DNA of 64,000 nt from Paramecium octaurelia (GCA_905182995.1 CAJJDP010000038.1:410352-474351), one strand, 5' to 3'; counted from the stretch's first letter, positions 49,477 to 61,207 are shown. Made by a program: numbers and translations. Notes: generated from the sequence alone by a model not told the origin.

Positions 49477-49952
49477 TCAAATTTCATACTATTCACGTAA
49501 AAGAGTATCAATGTAATTTTCTATCATTTGCTTCAATCTGTCTTCTCTTTTTTCAACGCCAGGAAAACAAGGCAGATCGATTATCGAGTTATTCGATTTT
49601 TGAATCTACTCACTTCCATCCGATATGGTTAATTCCTTGTGATCCTATATATGATTCTATATAATGTTTATTCTAGGTTGCTTTAGCTTATAGTAAATAT
49701 AAAATTTAATTCTATTTCTAATTTTTAAGTTTCCTTATTGATAGCCATACTCAACATCTTTGTCATCGATAATCACAATTTTGTCACCATCATTATCATA
49801 AAAACTAAACTTATGCTTTCAAAATTATACTATATCACTATGTCTTTCAACTCTATTCCTAACCTTTTTAGTTTCCATTTAAGATCTTGAATTGTAAAAT
49901 TTTCAATATAAATCAAGAATGTTGAGCTTTAAGTTTATATTTTTATATCCAT
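49477..49952 (-). CDS. PB1-like domain protein, 149 residues
   Basis: One 26-nt intron (about 49817-49842) gives 149 residues. FTIQDLKWKLKRLGIELKD followed by FYDNDGDKIVIIDDKDVEYG has the layout of a PB1 (or ubiquitin-like) domain: a helix, then an acidic OPCA-type D-x-D-G-D block. The C-terminal part ends in a helix (KREDRLKQMIENYIDTLLRE). PB1 domains make front-to-back heterodimers. No further identity. It begins 38 bp after the upstream same-strand stop. Confidence 0.6.
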
Positions 49953-49990
49953 AATAAATTCTTTTAAGATAATATAATTTTCAATTTGTT

Positions 49991-50689
49991 TCAATACTAT
50001 CGGCTTTATTTTAAGATTCTAGTGAGGGACTGTTGTAAATCAGCCAACTCATGGTTGTGTCTATAAATATATACTTCAATTCTTACCCGACAGTAAATGC
50101 TCCAATTTGTGTAGGTGGGATTGCATTCAATTTTGCACTCAATAATCTTATATCACTTTAGTGTCCTCCAAAACCCAATCTGCTCTGATTGTTACCCAAG
50201 AAAATAGATGATCTAGAGGCTAAATGATGAGGCTAGTAACTTGAAAATGATAATTCATTATTGAGTCTAGTGAATTTGGTGTTTTGGATTTGGAGCTCAA
50301 GTCCTAATTTTGAGTCCCAATTCTTGAATCTATCCAATCTAACTTTGGCTCTTTAAGGAGATTCATTGTAATTCCTATTTGATCTGATAGGAGACGTGCT
50401 TTTATGAATGCTACTAAATACAACATGAGCAGGGGTTAAAGCACTAAATTCAATAAAATTAATACTGGTATTCCCCAACTACTACTCCCTATAAGCCTTT
50501 GCTTTACTTGGGTGAGGAGTCTCTGAATAATCTCATTCTGACAGGAGACATATTGGTTGACTCTCTGGTTTTTGTAGTATAGTTAGAGTCACCGAGTTTG
50601 CTAATTGCAGTTGATAACAACCCAATTTGACTGGTTTTAGGCTTGTAAACTTTGCTGGATTCAACGCTTAAGATAGATTGAGTTAACAT
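49991..50689 (-). CDS. Hypothetical Ser/Arg-rich protein, 216 residues
   Basis: Introns of 22 and 26 nt give 216 residues. Rich in Ser, Thr, Asn, Arg and Pro in the first two-thirds (MLTQSILSVESSKVYKPKTS; a later TSPIRSNRNYNESPQRAK), with several S/T-P sites that could be phosphorylated. A short helix near the C-terminus reads ELADLQQSLTRIL. Probably largely disordered. No family recognised. Confidence 0.6.
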
Positions 50690-51610
50690 AATTTTATTTA
50701 TGTGTAATAAAATTTATATTTCCCCCTTTAAAATGGGTCAAATATTATAAAAAAGTATTGTTTAGAATAATCAACTAGATATTAATACTAATTAACAGAA
50801 ATCATGATGAACCAATTTGAAAATCACCATTAATCCCATTTTAACCTTTAAGGGAAAAAAAAGTGAAATAAAACCTTATATTAATAAATTCTTGCTAAAA
50901 ATTGGAATATATTTCAGATTCTTAAAATCAAGATTTGTTTAAAAAGTAATCTTATTCGTTTGAGAAATTGGCTTTGCCTCCTATATGGCTAATAATATTT
51001 ATTTAATGTTTAGTAGTCTATTCTAAAATTAGAATATAAGTTATCAAGCTTGATTATTTAAAAATTTTCTGTTTGAGTTAGTAATTTTTATAACCAAATT
51101 AATTCTAAGGTTTTCCCTATTCAAATCCATAAAATATTGTTAATTTGATGAAAATGTGTTTATTGTTGTCTACAAAAGAGTTTAAAATTTATTCGATTCA
51201 TTTGAATTAAATTCAAAGTTTGCATTTTATTCCTATAAGTTCTACCTAGTTATAAGTATTAAGAAATTTTAAATTTTTATCTAATTTTATGGAAACTAAA
51301 AAAAATATTAGTTATTTTGAACACATATTTTAAAAGGCTTAAAGAAATGATGGAAACATAAATTATTATATTGTTTAAATAAAACAAAGTCTCTTAGTTT
51401 AAAGTTTTGATAAAAATATATATTAAAGAATATTATAACACTAAATTTAGATTCTCAGGTATTTGATTTAAATTGCAATGAAGGGAAAGTGGTTAGTCAA
51501 TAACTAAAGTGTTGAGATGTTTAAGATTAATTCTATAGGAAATGAATTAAGAAAAGCAATTAACTCTAATTGATTCATTTTTTAAATTGAATATATTTGT
51601 ATTATGGAAA
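50690..51610. other. Long intergenic stretch, no supported gene
   Basis: 921 AT-rich bases. A frame from ATG near 50,803 (MMNQFENHHQSHFNLQ) runs into an A-8 tract at about 50,853-50,860 and continues protein-like only in another phase. This could be a small gene with a homopolymer error or chance. Confidence 0.35.
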
Positions 51611-52742
51611 TCATTTTCTTCCAAGGCTGGTTTATGAGGCTAAGGATCTGACTTAGTCTTTGAACAATTAGATGACAACATCGATGATAGCGTTTTCCTC
51701 TATAGATTATTGTGATAATTGGTACCGGCTCTTCTGACGGTTTCGGAGGCATAGAATTCTCTTTTCTCTTCCAAATCAGCGGTGGCTCCAGCAACGGCGT
51801 TCAAGGAATCTTTCCAGAGTTTAAGGGCCTTGGCTTATTAGGCAAGAACGGCTGGGAGTTGCTATAAAAATATTAACATATGATGGTACAGTTTCTAATT
51901 TCTCAACAAGACCGGTTCTTCTTTCTTATTCTGAAGTCAACCAGGCAACTTCGGCATTAGTATCTGAAACGTATTTGGCAAGAGCGAATGCAGCATGGAT
52001 TTCTTATTCTTAAAGGGTGGCAAGGGTTGATTCTAATTCACCTTGTAAATCTTATAAGATTTAGAGGACTTATTCTCCGGTTGTACCGTCTCTCTTGACT
52101 TCAGCAAGTGATTAGAATTTTTAGATGGCATCTTATTAGAAAAGATGGCTGTATGCTGATAATTTATCGGCGATTGATTAAGCCTTTTCAACAAGTTCGA
52201 CTCCAGCATTGTTTGTGAGGAAACCAGCAACGTCTTATTCCAAGAGTGTGACGACTCCGATGGCATCGGCATGATCAGCGAGGGATTTAACAAAAAGTCC
52301 ATTGGCCCAACATCTTTAGTCTTGGAGTTAATTGTTTCTTCTAACGATTTCAGCAAGTCTGGCTTCAGCCCAGGCCAACCATTAATATCCGTCCTTAATG
52401 AATTAATTGTTTTGCTTACTCTGACTTAAGCTTCAACATCGGTTCTGACAGCACCAAGAGCTTCCCATTATTACTTATTGAGTGAGGCAACGTTAGTCAA
52501 ATCACCAATGACTTGGGAAAAGATTTCTACACATTAAATTACAATTTACCTTCGTCTGTATTGTTCTTTTTGTCAGCAGCAGCTTACACATTCACATTTT
52601 CTGTTTTCAAATCTCTCAAGAGATTGTAAACGGATTCAACGGCATCATTTCCTCTTGTGCCTGCTTGGAGAAGCACGGCGAATTTGTTTGTGTCAAGTGC
52701 AAACACAGCTGCTACGAGGCAAATTACAACGAATGTTTTCAT
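51611..52742 (-). CDS. Trichocyst matrix protein precursor 3
   Basis: Four introns (23, 26, 28, 26 nt) give 342 residues with exact phase. Signal peptide MKTFVVICLVAAVFA. The body has two helical blocks rich in Ala, Glu, Gln, Leu and Asp (VEKAQSIADKLSAYSHLFQQ, then DLQGELESTLATLQEQEIHA), typical of trichocyst precursors. C-ending codon bias is strong. The sequence is only distantly similar to the other three trichocyst genes in the window, so it belongs to another subfamily rather than to a recent tandem duplication. Confidence 0.85.
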
Positions 52743-53810
52743 ATTTATTTTTAATAATACCAAAAACGGAATAAAATTTCTTGGTTTTAATGTTGGTATA
52801 TATATAATTATTTTTATAAATCTAGACTATGCCAAAGTTTCATAACATAAATGCTCATTAAATCATTGTCATTCTTCACATCTTCAAAATCCATTCTTAA
52901 ACATTTATTTGAATCAACTAAATTCAAAATTAAACAATTTCTTTATAAAATAATACTGTACCACTTAATATTAGAATCTTAAAGGTATAAATCAAGAATG
53001 TTACATACTCAAACCTTAAATGACATTGTTATCTGCAATTGGAATATTTCCATCTTCATCTAAGTGATCTACATCCTAATTTAATTCAATCAAATCTTTG
53101 CTAAAATATTATACATTAAATAAAGTATTTATTGACAAAATCATTATCTTTATGATAGGAAATATATGAAAATAGTTTACTAAGCAATTATTACATTTTC
53201 AACTTTTGACATTTTTAAAATAACAGAATCTCTAAAAATATTGATATAATTACAATATCAACACTAAATCATTCAAAATTATATTACAATTTAGTTATCT
53301 TAACTGCATAATTCATAATTTAGAGGTTATTAAAATAAAAAATATTTAGTGATGCAATTATTAGGATTGATATGAGGTTATATTCATTTTTTTTTAAATA
53401 TCTTTTATACCTTTAATAATATGTAGCTTATAAGATATAGATTGTTAAAGCTAAAATAAAAATAATATTATAAAATAAAACTTAATATGATTAATAACTA
53501 ATTTTGATCATTGCATTAAACATAGATACTTATAGAAGAGTAACTAATTTCAATAGAAATCCTTTTAAGATATATTAGTGTTATAATTATAAAATTATAA
53601 ACAGATATTAACTCCATAAACAACTCTTTTATATTAGATAATAGACTATTGACTATTTAAACAATGCTGAAGGGAATCTAATATCATGATCAATTAAAAG
53701 ATATTATATATAATTGGAAACCCAATTATCGTAGTCAAATTTATGTTCTAATACTAAGAGTAATAGTGAATTGATTTGATTTAAGAATATTGAATTATAT
53801 TTCTATATGA
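52743..53810. other. Long divergent/upstream intergenic region with one doubtful small frame
   Basis: 1,068 AT-rich bases. Apart from a 50-codon minus-strand frame at 52992-53144, nothing supported. Confidence 0.45.
52992..53144 (-). CDS. Doubtful small protein, 50 residues
   Basis: Frame ends with an acidic, protein-like stretch (KDLIELNQDVDHLDEDGN, then IPIADNNVIQGL) before TGA 52992-52994. A more upstream ATG near 53,213 (MSKVEN) might be the true start but needs an intron too long for this genome. Could be the last exon of a small gene. Confidence 0.3.
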
Positions 53811-54508
53811 TCAATTTTACCCTTTACTATATTTTTTAATGCTCTCTTCTAAGGCACTCTTGCAACCACAATCTCCTCCCCATCTTTAATGTATTTCACT
53901 GCAATTAAAACTTGGCTTATGATATAATTTTAAATGTACTTTTTGCAATCTTTCATTAACTTCGTTATGCAACATGCATAGATATTACATGAAATCGACT
54001 CTAGTAGTTCCTTCGTATGGCAAAATGGTGGTCATATTCAGAAAATGTCCTGCACACTCCTTACAGGGGAAGAACTGTCCACTAACGTGGAAAAATAGCA
54101 TTTTTGTCTTACAATAGATTCAAAAAGACATTGATTTTGAATGTGAATTCCTCATCAAAATCAACTGGAAGAGTGGCTGAAATCATGTGCAAGAGAGTCC
54201 ACCCGGCTCGACCTAATTCTTCTCTGGTAATTCCATTGGTGAATTTCTTTTCTAATTAATTTTTTTGTTTAAAAGTAACCTTCTATGATATCAGTTTCAT
54301 TTTGATCAAGTATTTTTAAGTGCTCTTCATCAGGCTATTTGATTTCCCAAGGCAAAGGAACTTAAACAGCTAACAAATCTGTGGCTTTTATGTATTAGAC
54401 TTCTTGGGTTTATTATGGTATTTCATCATATTGATGGATTGTATTGATGAGGAACAGAGTGATAAAAAAGAGTGAGACACCAACTATCACGATGTATGGC
54501 TTTTACAT
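53811..54508 (-). CDS. Erv/ALR-type FAD-linked sulfhydryl oxidase
   Basis: Introns of 28, 31 and 24 nt give 204 residues. A transmembrane segment near the N-terminus (YIVIVGVSLFFITLFLI) suggests a type II membrane protein, as in ER Erv2. The catalytic domain starts LGRAGWTLLHMISATLP. The redox pair is in FGQFFPCKECAGHFL (CxxC), followed by YLCMLHNEVNERL and PSFNCSEIHQRWG, which holds the FAD-proximal Cys. These proteins make disulfides de novo and pass them to PDI. Relevant here because surface antigens are extremely cysteine-rich. A CxC (DCGCKS) near the C-terminus may be the shuttle pair. Confidence 0.92.
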
Positions 54509-54546
54509 TAAATTAAATAAAATATATATAAAAATGGAATACCCAG

Positions 54547-55154
54547 ATGGGTACCTTCTACGTAAGAATTTTAACTAAGCAAGCTCTTTTTTCTTGGGAC
54601 CCTAAACGAACTAGTACTAAATTGAAATTGTGCCAAGACCAATTATAAGTGATGGCTACTGATGGATCTGGATTTAAAAGTGCCATTGGTGATTAGGTAT
54701 GAAGATTGCTACTTTAAGGAATTTACTCCAGGTTATAAATATTACTATGAGATTAAAATCTTGAAGGGCAGTTTAATTAAGATTGGCGTATGCACCAAGA
54801 ATGGGTTGTTCTAAGATGTAAACTCAATGCTCCACCTAAGCAAGCTTTCAGTGATAACGAAGAAGGATGGGCAATCTATAATGGCGAACTGAGACACAAT
54901 TCTAATTCCAGTGGCAATAAATATGGCAAATAATACAAGAAAGGAGACATTATCGGTGTTATGCTTAATATGATTGATGTACAAACAAATTAATTCAATT
55001 TTAAAAGGGCTAGTTATCTTTTTCAATAAATGGAGAGAATTAGGGAATTGCCTTTGAATGCAATGAGCTCAAAGAAGTTCCACTTTATGCCGCCATTGCT
55101 CCAATCTATAAGGAAGATGGAATCGAATTGCTTATGGCAGTCAGGGAAGATTGA
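54547..55154 (+). CDS. SPRY/B30.2-domain protein
   Basis: Introns of 22, 23 and 29 nt give 177 residues, essentially one SPRY domain. It begins FSWDPKRTSTKLKLCQDQLQ, then YKYYYEIKILKGSLIKIGVC, EEGWAIYNGELRHN, KKGDIIGVMLNMIDG, LSFSINGENQGIAF and VPLYAAIAP. All core strands of the fold are present. SPRY domains bind protein partners in E3 ligases and calcium channels; alone it gives no function. The start is 38 bp from the divergent sulfhydryl oxidase start. Confidence 0.9.
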
Positions 55155-55317
55155 TTCTTAATTAATTTAATCATTATCCAGATGAAATAACATCATGTAT
55201 TTCTCACATCATATTTTTTGCTCATTTTGTGTTTAAATACAATTTGAAATCAAATTTTTTCAAAATTTCATCAAAAAATCATTTATAATTAATATAATGT
55301 AATTATTATTCATAATT

Positions 55318-57209
55318 TCATCTTCCTTATGGATATTAATCTAGAATAACTCAAATATATTACAATTGCTAAATGTTTACTATTTTTTTTGATAATTATA
55401 TGCAAAGGTATCTATGTCAGGGTAGATTTAATTATGCTAAATTTATGGATTTCCTATTGGTATCTATTTCTTGCTCTCTAATTCTTCTTTCTCTTTTTTC
55501 AAATCCAACATCCCAAGAAGATCTGTTTAATTGTTCGTTGGTTATTTTTATTATTAGGCTGAAATAAAATCGCCAAACACTAAATCATCCTACTTTGTTT
55601 ATTAAACTTTTTACTAATTATAATTAAGCTATTATTAATTAACTTAAAACTATTACTATTGATGATTCATAGCATTATATTGTTATTAATTATAGTTTAC
55701 TTATAAAGACTATTGATAATTTTATTAATAAAGATTCAAATTTGATTATTAATTTTAATGTTATTGTGGATAATATTACTGTGGTTATGAACTTTATTAT
55801 TATTAGTATAGTTATTGGAGTTATTATTATTAATTTTATAATAGATCTTATCCAAAGAAATTATTTTATTATCTTTGCATCTATTGTTATTATTATATCT
55901 ATTATTATTGTTATATCTATTATTATTAAACTTATTAATTAAATGTATCTAAGGGTAAAGCAACCTATTATTATGTTTGTTGTTGTGTAGAGGTTTAGGG
56001 TTTTACATTATCAAAAGACCCCCAATCATTATTATTCTACTTTTAGGATGGAGGAGGTTAAAGTGGCTAAATATGTTGAACTTAGGGTTACTGGTTTTAT
56101 TAAGGTTCAAAATCAAATATATCAACTACATTTTACTTCTAAGTTTATTGTTATTATGGTTGGGTATTTTACGGTTTTGACTATTAAACTTATTATGGTT
56201 ATTATTATGTAGGTTTTGATGCTGGAACATCCCATTTTTCATTTTGCTTGGCTAAATTTTGAATAGCTTCTTTGAATGTCGGTTAAATTACTTCAGCTTT
56301 AGGTACATCCCATTAAATAGAATCATTATTGTTATTATTATTATTATTATTATTTTTTGTTTCTGCTTTCTTATATTTCTCAAGACCACTATTATCCCAG
56401 ATTCCATACTTTGATTCTAAATTTTATTGATATATGGTTTACAATAAGTTTATTAATCAGATTTAGTAGTAGTAGTATTTTATTCATTAGTATTATTTCG
56501 AGTGGCTTCATTTTTATAAGATTCATTTCCATATCCTTTGTATGAGTCATTCTTGTAGGCATCTCTTCCATAACCTTAATAATTTGTATTACTTCCTATG
56601 GCTCCAATTCCTCCTGCAGCTAAAATTTAATTAACAATATTGCCTGCCAAACGCTCTCGAATCCTTTTTGCATTCTCTCGTTCCTCTTCAATTTACTTCT
56701 CGTCGCAGAGTAAATCAACAAGTTATTTACTCTTATCTCGAACTAATAATATTGATTCAAATCTACTTGAAAGTCCTTTATCAGAACCCTATTCAATTAA
56801 AATGAAATCCGAGAAACTTCTTATTTTAAATATAGAATCTCTGAATTCTCCAACACAACGTGGTGCTCCATTTTTAGTCAAATACTCAATTAGATTGAGT
56901 GTCTAATAGTAAAGTAAGACATACTTTCAAAATTCTTCTCCATTCCCGATTGTCAGAATCAAGTCGCTTCCATATAAATTTCATTATGGTGTCACATTAT
57001 GTGCTATATTTAATTGCTTGTCTTATACAATATAAATGATGCTTCTGAAATCTCTTATAATAATTTGGTGGGTGTGTTCCAATTTTCATTTGAGGTAGCT
57101 TCTGTTAAGATATCAGTTAATGGCGGTTTTGTGAGTTTATCTTTTCTATTGGTTTAAATTAAAATAAATACAATTAGAGAGCAGCTTCCTTTATAGCTTG
57201 TAGATTCAT
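55318..57209 (-). CDS. Epsin-type ENTH protein with long Gln/Asn-rich tail
   Basis: Introns of 26, 25, 22, 26 and 23 nt give 589 residues. The ENTH domain fills residues 1-145: LTDILTEATSNENWNTPTK, IMKFIWKRLDSDNREWRRIL, KTLNLIEYLTKNGAPRCV and EQGSDKGLSSRFE. The tail has runs of Asn (from GTT/ATT on the plus strand near 56,330) and Gln (TAA/TAG codons), with endocytic peptide-like motifs: DIFDF, NDWGSFDNV, DLVFGDF and the clathrin-box-like DLLGMLDL. ENTH binds phosphoinositides and bends membranes at clathrin coats. The last intron could be ignored, moving the stop to 55260. Confidence 0.92.
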
Positions 57210-57450
57210 TTAATAAATTAATGTTTCCAAATCCGATTCCGTAATCCAAATAAAGAGGTATATCGTAACCTAGTCGAGTACAGCCCGTCAGTGTTACATT
57301 CAAGAGGAGAAGGCCAGACAAATAGAGAGAGAGAATCAATTGCTTTTTCAAAAAATACTAGGCATTACAATGAAACAGAGAAACAGTTCAACAACTCCAA
57401 CAAAAACAACATTAAATTATAAAACCCGAAAGGATTTTCAATAGAAAATA

Positions 57451-57924
57451 ATGGATGAAAACTAGAGACTATTAACTAGAATCAATTAGCAAACATCGTA
57501 TTACAAGATGTAAAAATTGTAACCAAAATCATTATCTAAGCAAAGAGCAAATTCCTCTGTAAGTATTTAATAAAATTACATAGTATTTGCCAAGTAAGAA
57601 AACTTAGGAATTATATTAGAGCAATTTAGAGTAAGATGGTTAAGTTTACAAAATAAAGATTATGATAGATGGACAGTATAGTATTTTAATTTTGTTTAGA
57701 TTATTTAAGATATTGGCCACGACAGAGGAACAATCATATACACGAGTATTGGAGATGATGAAAAGTGACGGTAATATATATGGTGTTTGATTTGAATAGG
57801 AATTCTATTGATGAAAAATGTTTTTTAGAATGATTATGAAAAATTGATGGGAAGTTTGTAGATTTCGAATAAGATAACAATAAAAGGGATTGAATTGATA
57901 GAGACTCATGGCAATTATGGTTGA
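57451..57924 (+). CDS. Hypothetical protein, 139 residues
   Basis: Introns of 25 and 29 nt give 139 residues. After a basic start (MDENQRLLTRINQQTSYYK) the rest looks like a small beta-barrel (QVYKIKIMIDGQYSILILF, later NKITIKGIELIETHG), perhaps OB-like. No family recognised. It converges with the next gene, 25 bp between stops. Confidence 0.6.
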
Positions 57925-57948
57925 TAAATAACAATATATATAAAAAAT

Positions 57949-58389
57949 TCAATTTTGTTCATCGCTATCAGTTTCCCACTCATCATTATCGTTGTTTTCC
58001 GGACCAGTAATTGGTCTGAAATGCTCTCGTTCTCCTCTTTGCTGAAGTTCCTCTTACATTTCCTCATACATTTATTCGTATATTTGCTTGTCTAATTCAT
58101 CCTCCTCATAGTGGGAATCCTCATCAACCCAAGATAATTGCTCTTCTTAATTGAAATACAGATTTCCTTTTTCATCCATATGACATTCAGTTTTCAATTG
58201 AATTTACTGTTTTTACTCGTATTCTACATTCAGATCAGGATGGGAATCATCTTTATAAATGAGATCAGCCATGGTTCTATATGAAAAATTAGCAAGGATT
58301 TCTTGAGCTTATTCTCTGGAGAGTTGAGGATAGGGCTTTTTGAGATTAGTTGGAAGTTATGGTTTATCTTTTTTGAACCACTTGAACAT
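57949..58389 (-). CDS. Hypothetical acidic protein, 146 residues
   Basis: Single-exon frame. The N-terminus is basic (MFKWFKKDKPQLPTNLKKP); the rest is Glu/Asp/Gln-rich, ending NDNDEWETDSDEQN. No membrane segment or known motif. Conserved-looking segment FSYRTMADLIYKDD. Function unknown. Confidence 0.65.
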
Positions 58390-58430
58390 TAAAATTATTT
58401 TAAGGCTAAGAATTATTAAAATTTTATAAT

Positions 58431-59855
58431 ATGTAGGGATGCAATAGATCATAAAAAATAGCCATCTGTACAGTTGGTTTGCCAGCTAGAGGGAAAACAT
58501 ATATATCTCGGAAATTGAATCGTTATTTCAATTGGCTAGGTTACAAGAGTAGAGTATTCATAAATGGTAATTACAGAAGAGAAATATGTGGCACTGAATG
58601 CAATTCTAAATTTTTTGATCCTCAAAACGAAGAAGTATAATGAACGACTAGTAAATTTAGGCTTAAAAAGCAAGGAGTGATTGTGCAAAAATGGCATTAC
58701 AAGATTTAATACAATTTCTTAAGAATGGAGGAGATGTGGGGATATTGGATGGAACAAACATAACAAGAGAAAGAAGACATTAGATTGAAAGTGACTTAAA
58801 ATCGTCTTTTAATGGAATTCAAACTCTGTGGATTGAATCCATATGTAATGATTCTAAAGTGATTTAAAATAATATCCGACTGACGAAGATCAACAATCCA
58901 GATTATTGCAACATGAACTCTGATGAAGCAACAATAGATTTCCTAAATAGAATCAAGATGTACGAGCAAATCTATGAAACTATAACCGACGATGAGGATC
59001 TCTCATACATCAAGACAATGAACGTCGGAGCAGACGTACTAAACATGTTTCCATGCTTAGATTATAGTTCATTAAGTCTATGGCTTTCTGTTGTCCAAGA
59101 TTGTATCCTTCATAATGAATCTACACACCTATCCGAGACCAATCTACTTATCGAGACATGGAGAGAGCCAGTACAATGTTGATGACAGGGTATAGGAGGA
59201 GATTCCGATTTGTCAGAGTTAGGCGAGATGTACGCAGACAAGTTGGCAGACTTCTTCTTTTAGGAATTTCCCACAAAGGAAATTAAAAATGAGATCATAT
59301 TCTTGACCTCAACTATGAGAAGAGCTGTTCACACATCTGATGTAGTAGCATCCAAATTAGAGATCTAGCCATTGCAACTTAAGACATTGGATGAAATCAA
59401 TGTTGGAATTTGTGATGGAATGACTTACACTGAAATTGCATAGAAATTCCCTAGTGATTTCTAAGTAATCATTTGTTAATATAAATATTTATTAGGAAAG
59501 GAAAATCAATAAATTAGGTTATAGATACCCAAGGGGAGAATCATATTTAGATTTGATTAGTAGAATTGAACCTGTGATCTTTGAAATTGAAAGATCGAGA
59601 CAACCAGTTATGATCATAGCTCATTAAGCCATTTTAAGATGCTTATATGCTTACTTTCATCAAAACGAGATTCCAGAAGTACCTACTTTGGATATACCTT
59701 TGCATTGTGTTATAAAATTGACTCCAGCTGCCTACTTTTGCGATGAAAAAAGAGTGTTGATCAAGCCTTAAACTGGAGAAATCTCAATCAAGGAAGAGTA
59801 TGTGTAAGAATTTGTGAGATCAAAGAGCAAACAGAAGAGCTTTATTGATTTATGA
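58431..59855 (+). CDS. 6-phosphofructo-2-kinase/fructose-2,6-bisphosphatase, frameshifted
   Basis: Introns of 26, 25 and 31 nt. The kinase half has P-loop GLPARGKTYISRKLNR at residues 16-31, RVFINGNYRR, and DFLNRIKMYEQIYE. The phosphatase half has YLSRHGESQYNVDDR, GGDSDLSELGE, TSTMRRAVHTSD and IIAHQAILRCLYAYF, so both catalytic His residues are kept. Between VDDR and GGDS the sequence carries two bases too many (or lacks one) at about 59,188-59,194, and no GT...AG intron corrects it. The spliced total is 3n+2. The enzyme makes and breaks fructose-2,6-bisphosphate, the glycolysis regulator. Either a sequence error, a pseudogene or frameshifting. Confidence 0.88.
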
Positions 59856-59995
59856 TTATATTCATCAAATGTTAATGGAGTGATCATTAAAAATAATATA
59901 AATTATTTATATTATATATATGAAAATAAATATTCGTTTTTCGATTTTTTAGCACAAAATAATCCTCAGACGTATGTCAATAATAATTACAATAA

Positions 59996-61207
59996 ATGCT
60001 AAAACTAACTCTTTGTGTATTGTTGGTGCTTGGTGCAACAGCCATCAACGTCTAATCCTCCATCTGGACTAGTCGAGACTAAAAGGCTCTTGCTTAAATT
60101 CACTCATCTGGTTGGGGAAAGTTCATTTTGAATTATGCCGAACTCCACATGACAACCGGAGGTATTCTCTCTGAACTCAACAGCGAAATTGGAAAACTCG
60201 TAAACCCATATCACTAATAATTAAGGTCGACGAATTAGAAGAGGAATTAGCTGGAGTCCATCACGAATATAACAGAAGAACTGACGTTCATAACAGAGAA
60301 GTAGCAAGACTTGAATAAGAAATCCAAGACAAGGAAAGAGGTACCAATAGTTTCTGATCCTTTTTAGAACTCTTCAACGCTCACGATTTCTATGATAATG
60401 TCCTCATCCCATAAAGAGATAGATTTGCTGCCTAACTTGAATAATTATAAGAAAACATCGCCTAAAACAGAAGAACACTCCAAGAATCCACAGTCTAAAG
60501 AGAAAACGATCACGAGACCTTTGAAGCTTAAGTTGCAGAACACAATGATGCCATTGGTGCCATCGATGAATGCCTCTAATTATTGAGCACAATCGAAACC
60601 CCATCTCTTGCTTAAATCAAGAAGGTTTAAAAGAACCTCACCAAAATCCAAAACTCATTGAAAAAGCACAACTAATTCCAAATCTTTGTCAAAGTACTTT
60701 TGGAAATCACAGTTGAATCCAACTTCGCCGATCAAGGTGCTCTCAGAGACGTAACTTATTTTCTCATCTCCTAGATTATTGTTGCCTTCAATAACTTGAG
60801 AGTCGAATTAGTTGATTCTCTCAACTAAATCACAGCCGATGAAGCTTAGGCTGTTACCGACTTCAACGCCCAAGTTGTCTAATTGAACTAAGAACACGCT
60901 GAATTCTAAAGAGCTGTCGTTGTTAAGAATGCTGAAATTGAAGCCAACGCTAGTACTATTTACATATCTAATCCATTTAGCCAAAATTGAATAAACCCTT
61001 GACCTCATCGATGAACTCGATGCTGATTTAGCAACCCTCAACGGATAATTATAAGCTGAAAACGATGACTTTGCCTTTGCCACCGACGTCTTCAACTCAA
61101 CCGTTGCAGAATACAACAAAGAAATCAATGCTGCCAACCAAGCCTTAGAATTGCTCAACTAACCAAGATTTTAAGATTATGTTAAATCATAACTCAAAGG
61201 AGCATGA
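59996..61207 (+). CDS. Trichocyst matrix protein precursor 4
   Basis: Introns of 26, 27, 24 and 28 nt give 368 residues. Signal peptide [16 protein letters not shown], then a propeptide-like segment and two long coiled-coil blocks ([23 protein letters not shown], later [20 protein letters not shown]) typical of trichocyst matrix precursors. The 24-nt stretch at 60751-60774 (GTAACT...CCTAG) is counted as an intron, though it is in phase and lacks a stop. Strong C-ending codon bias. Sequence is well separated from the other three trichocyst genes. Product is stored in crystalline form and expelled by exocytosis. Confidence 0.87.

Noticed and set aside
55742-55942. Plus-strand Ile/Val/Asn-rich frame resembling a membrane protein
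   Set aside because: Antisense of the TAA/AAT-rich epsin tail.
55930-56110. Interstitial telomere-like repeats (TTAGGG-like words)
   Set aside because: They are scattered CCC-TAA (Pro-Gln) codons of the epsin tail on the minus strand, not a tandem array.
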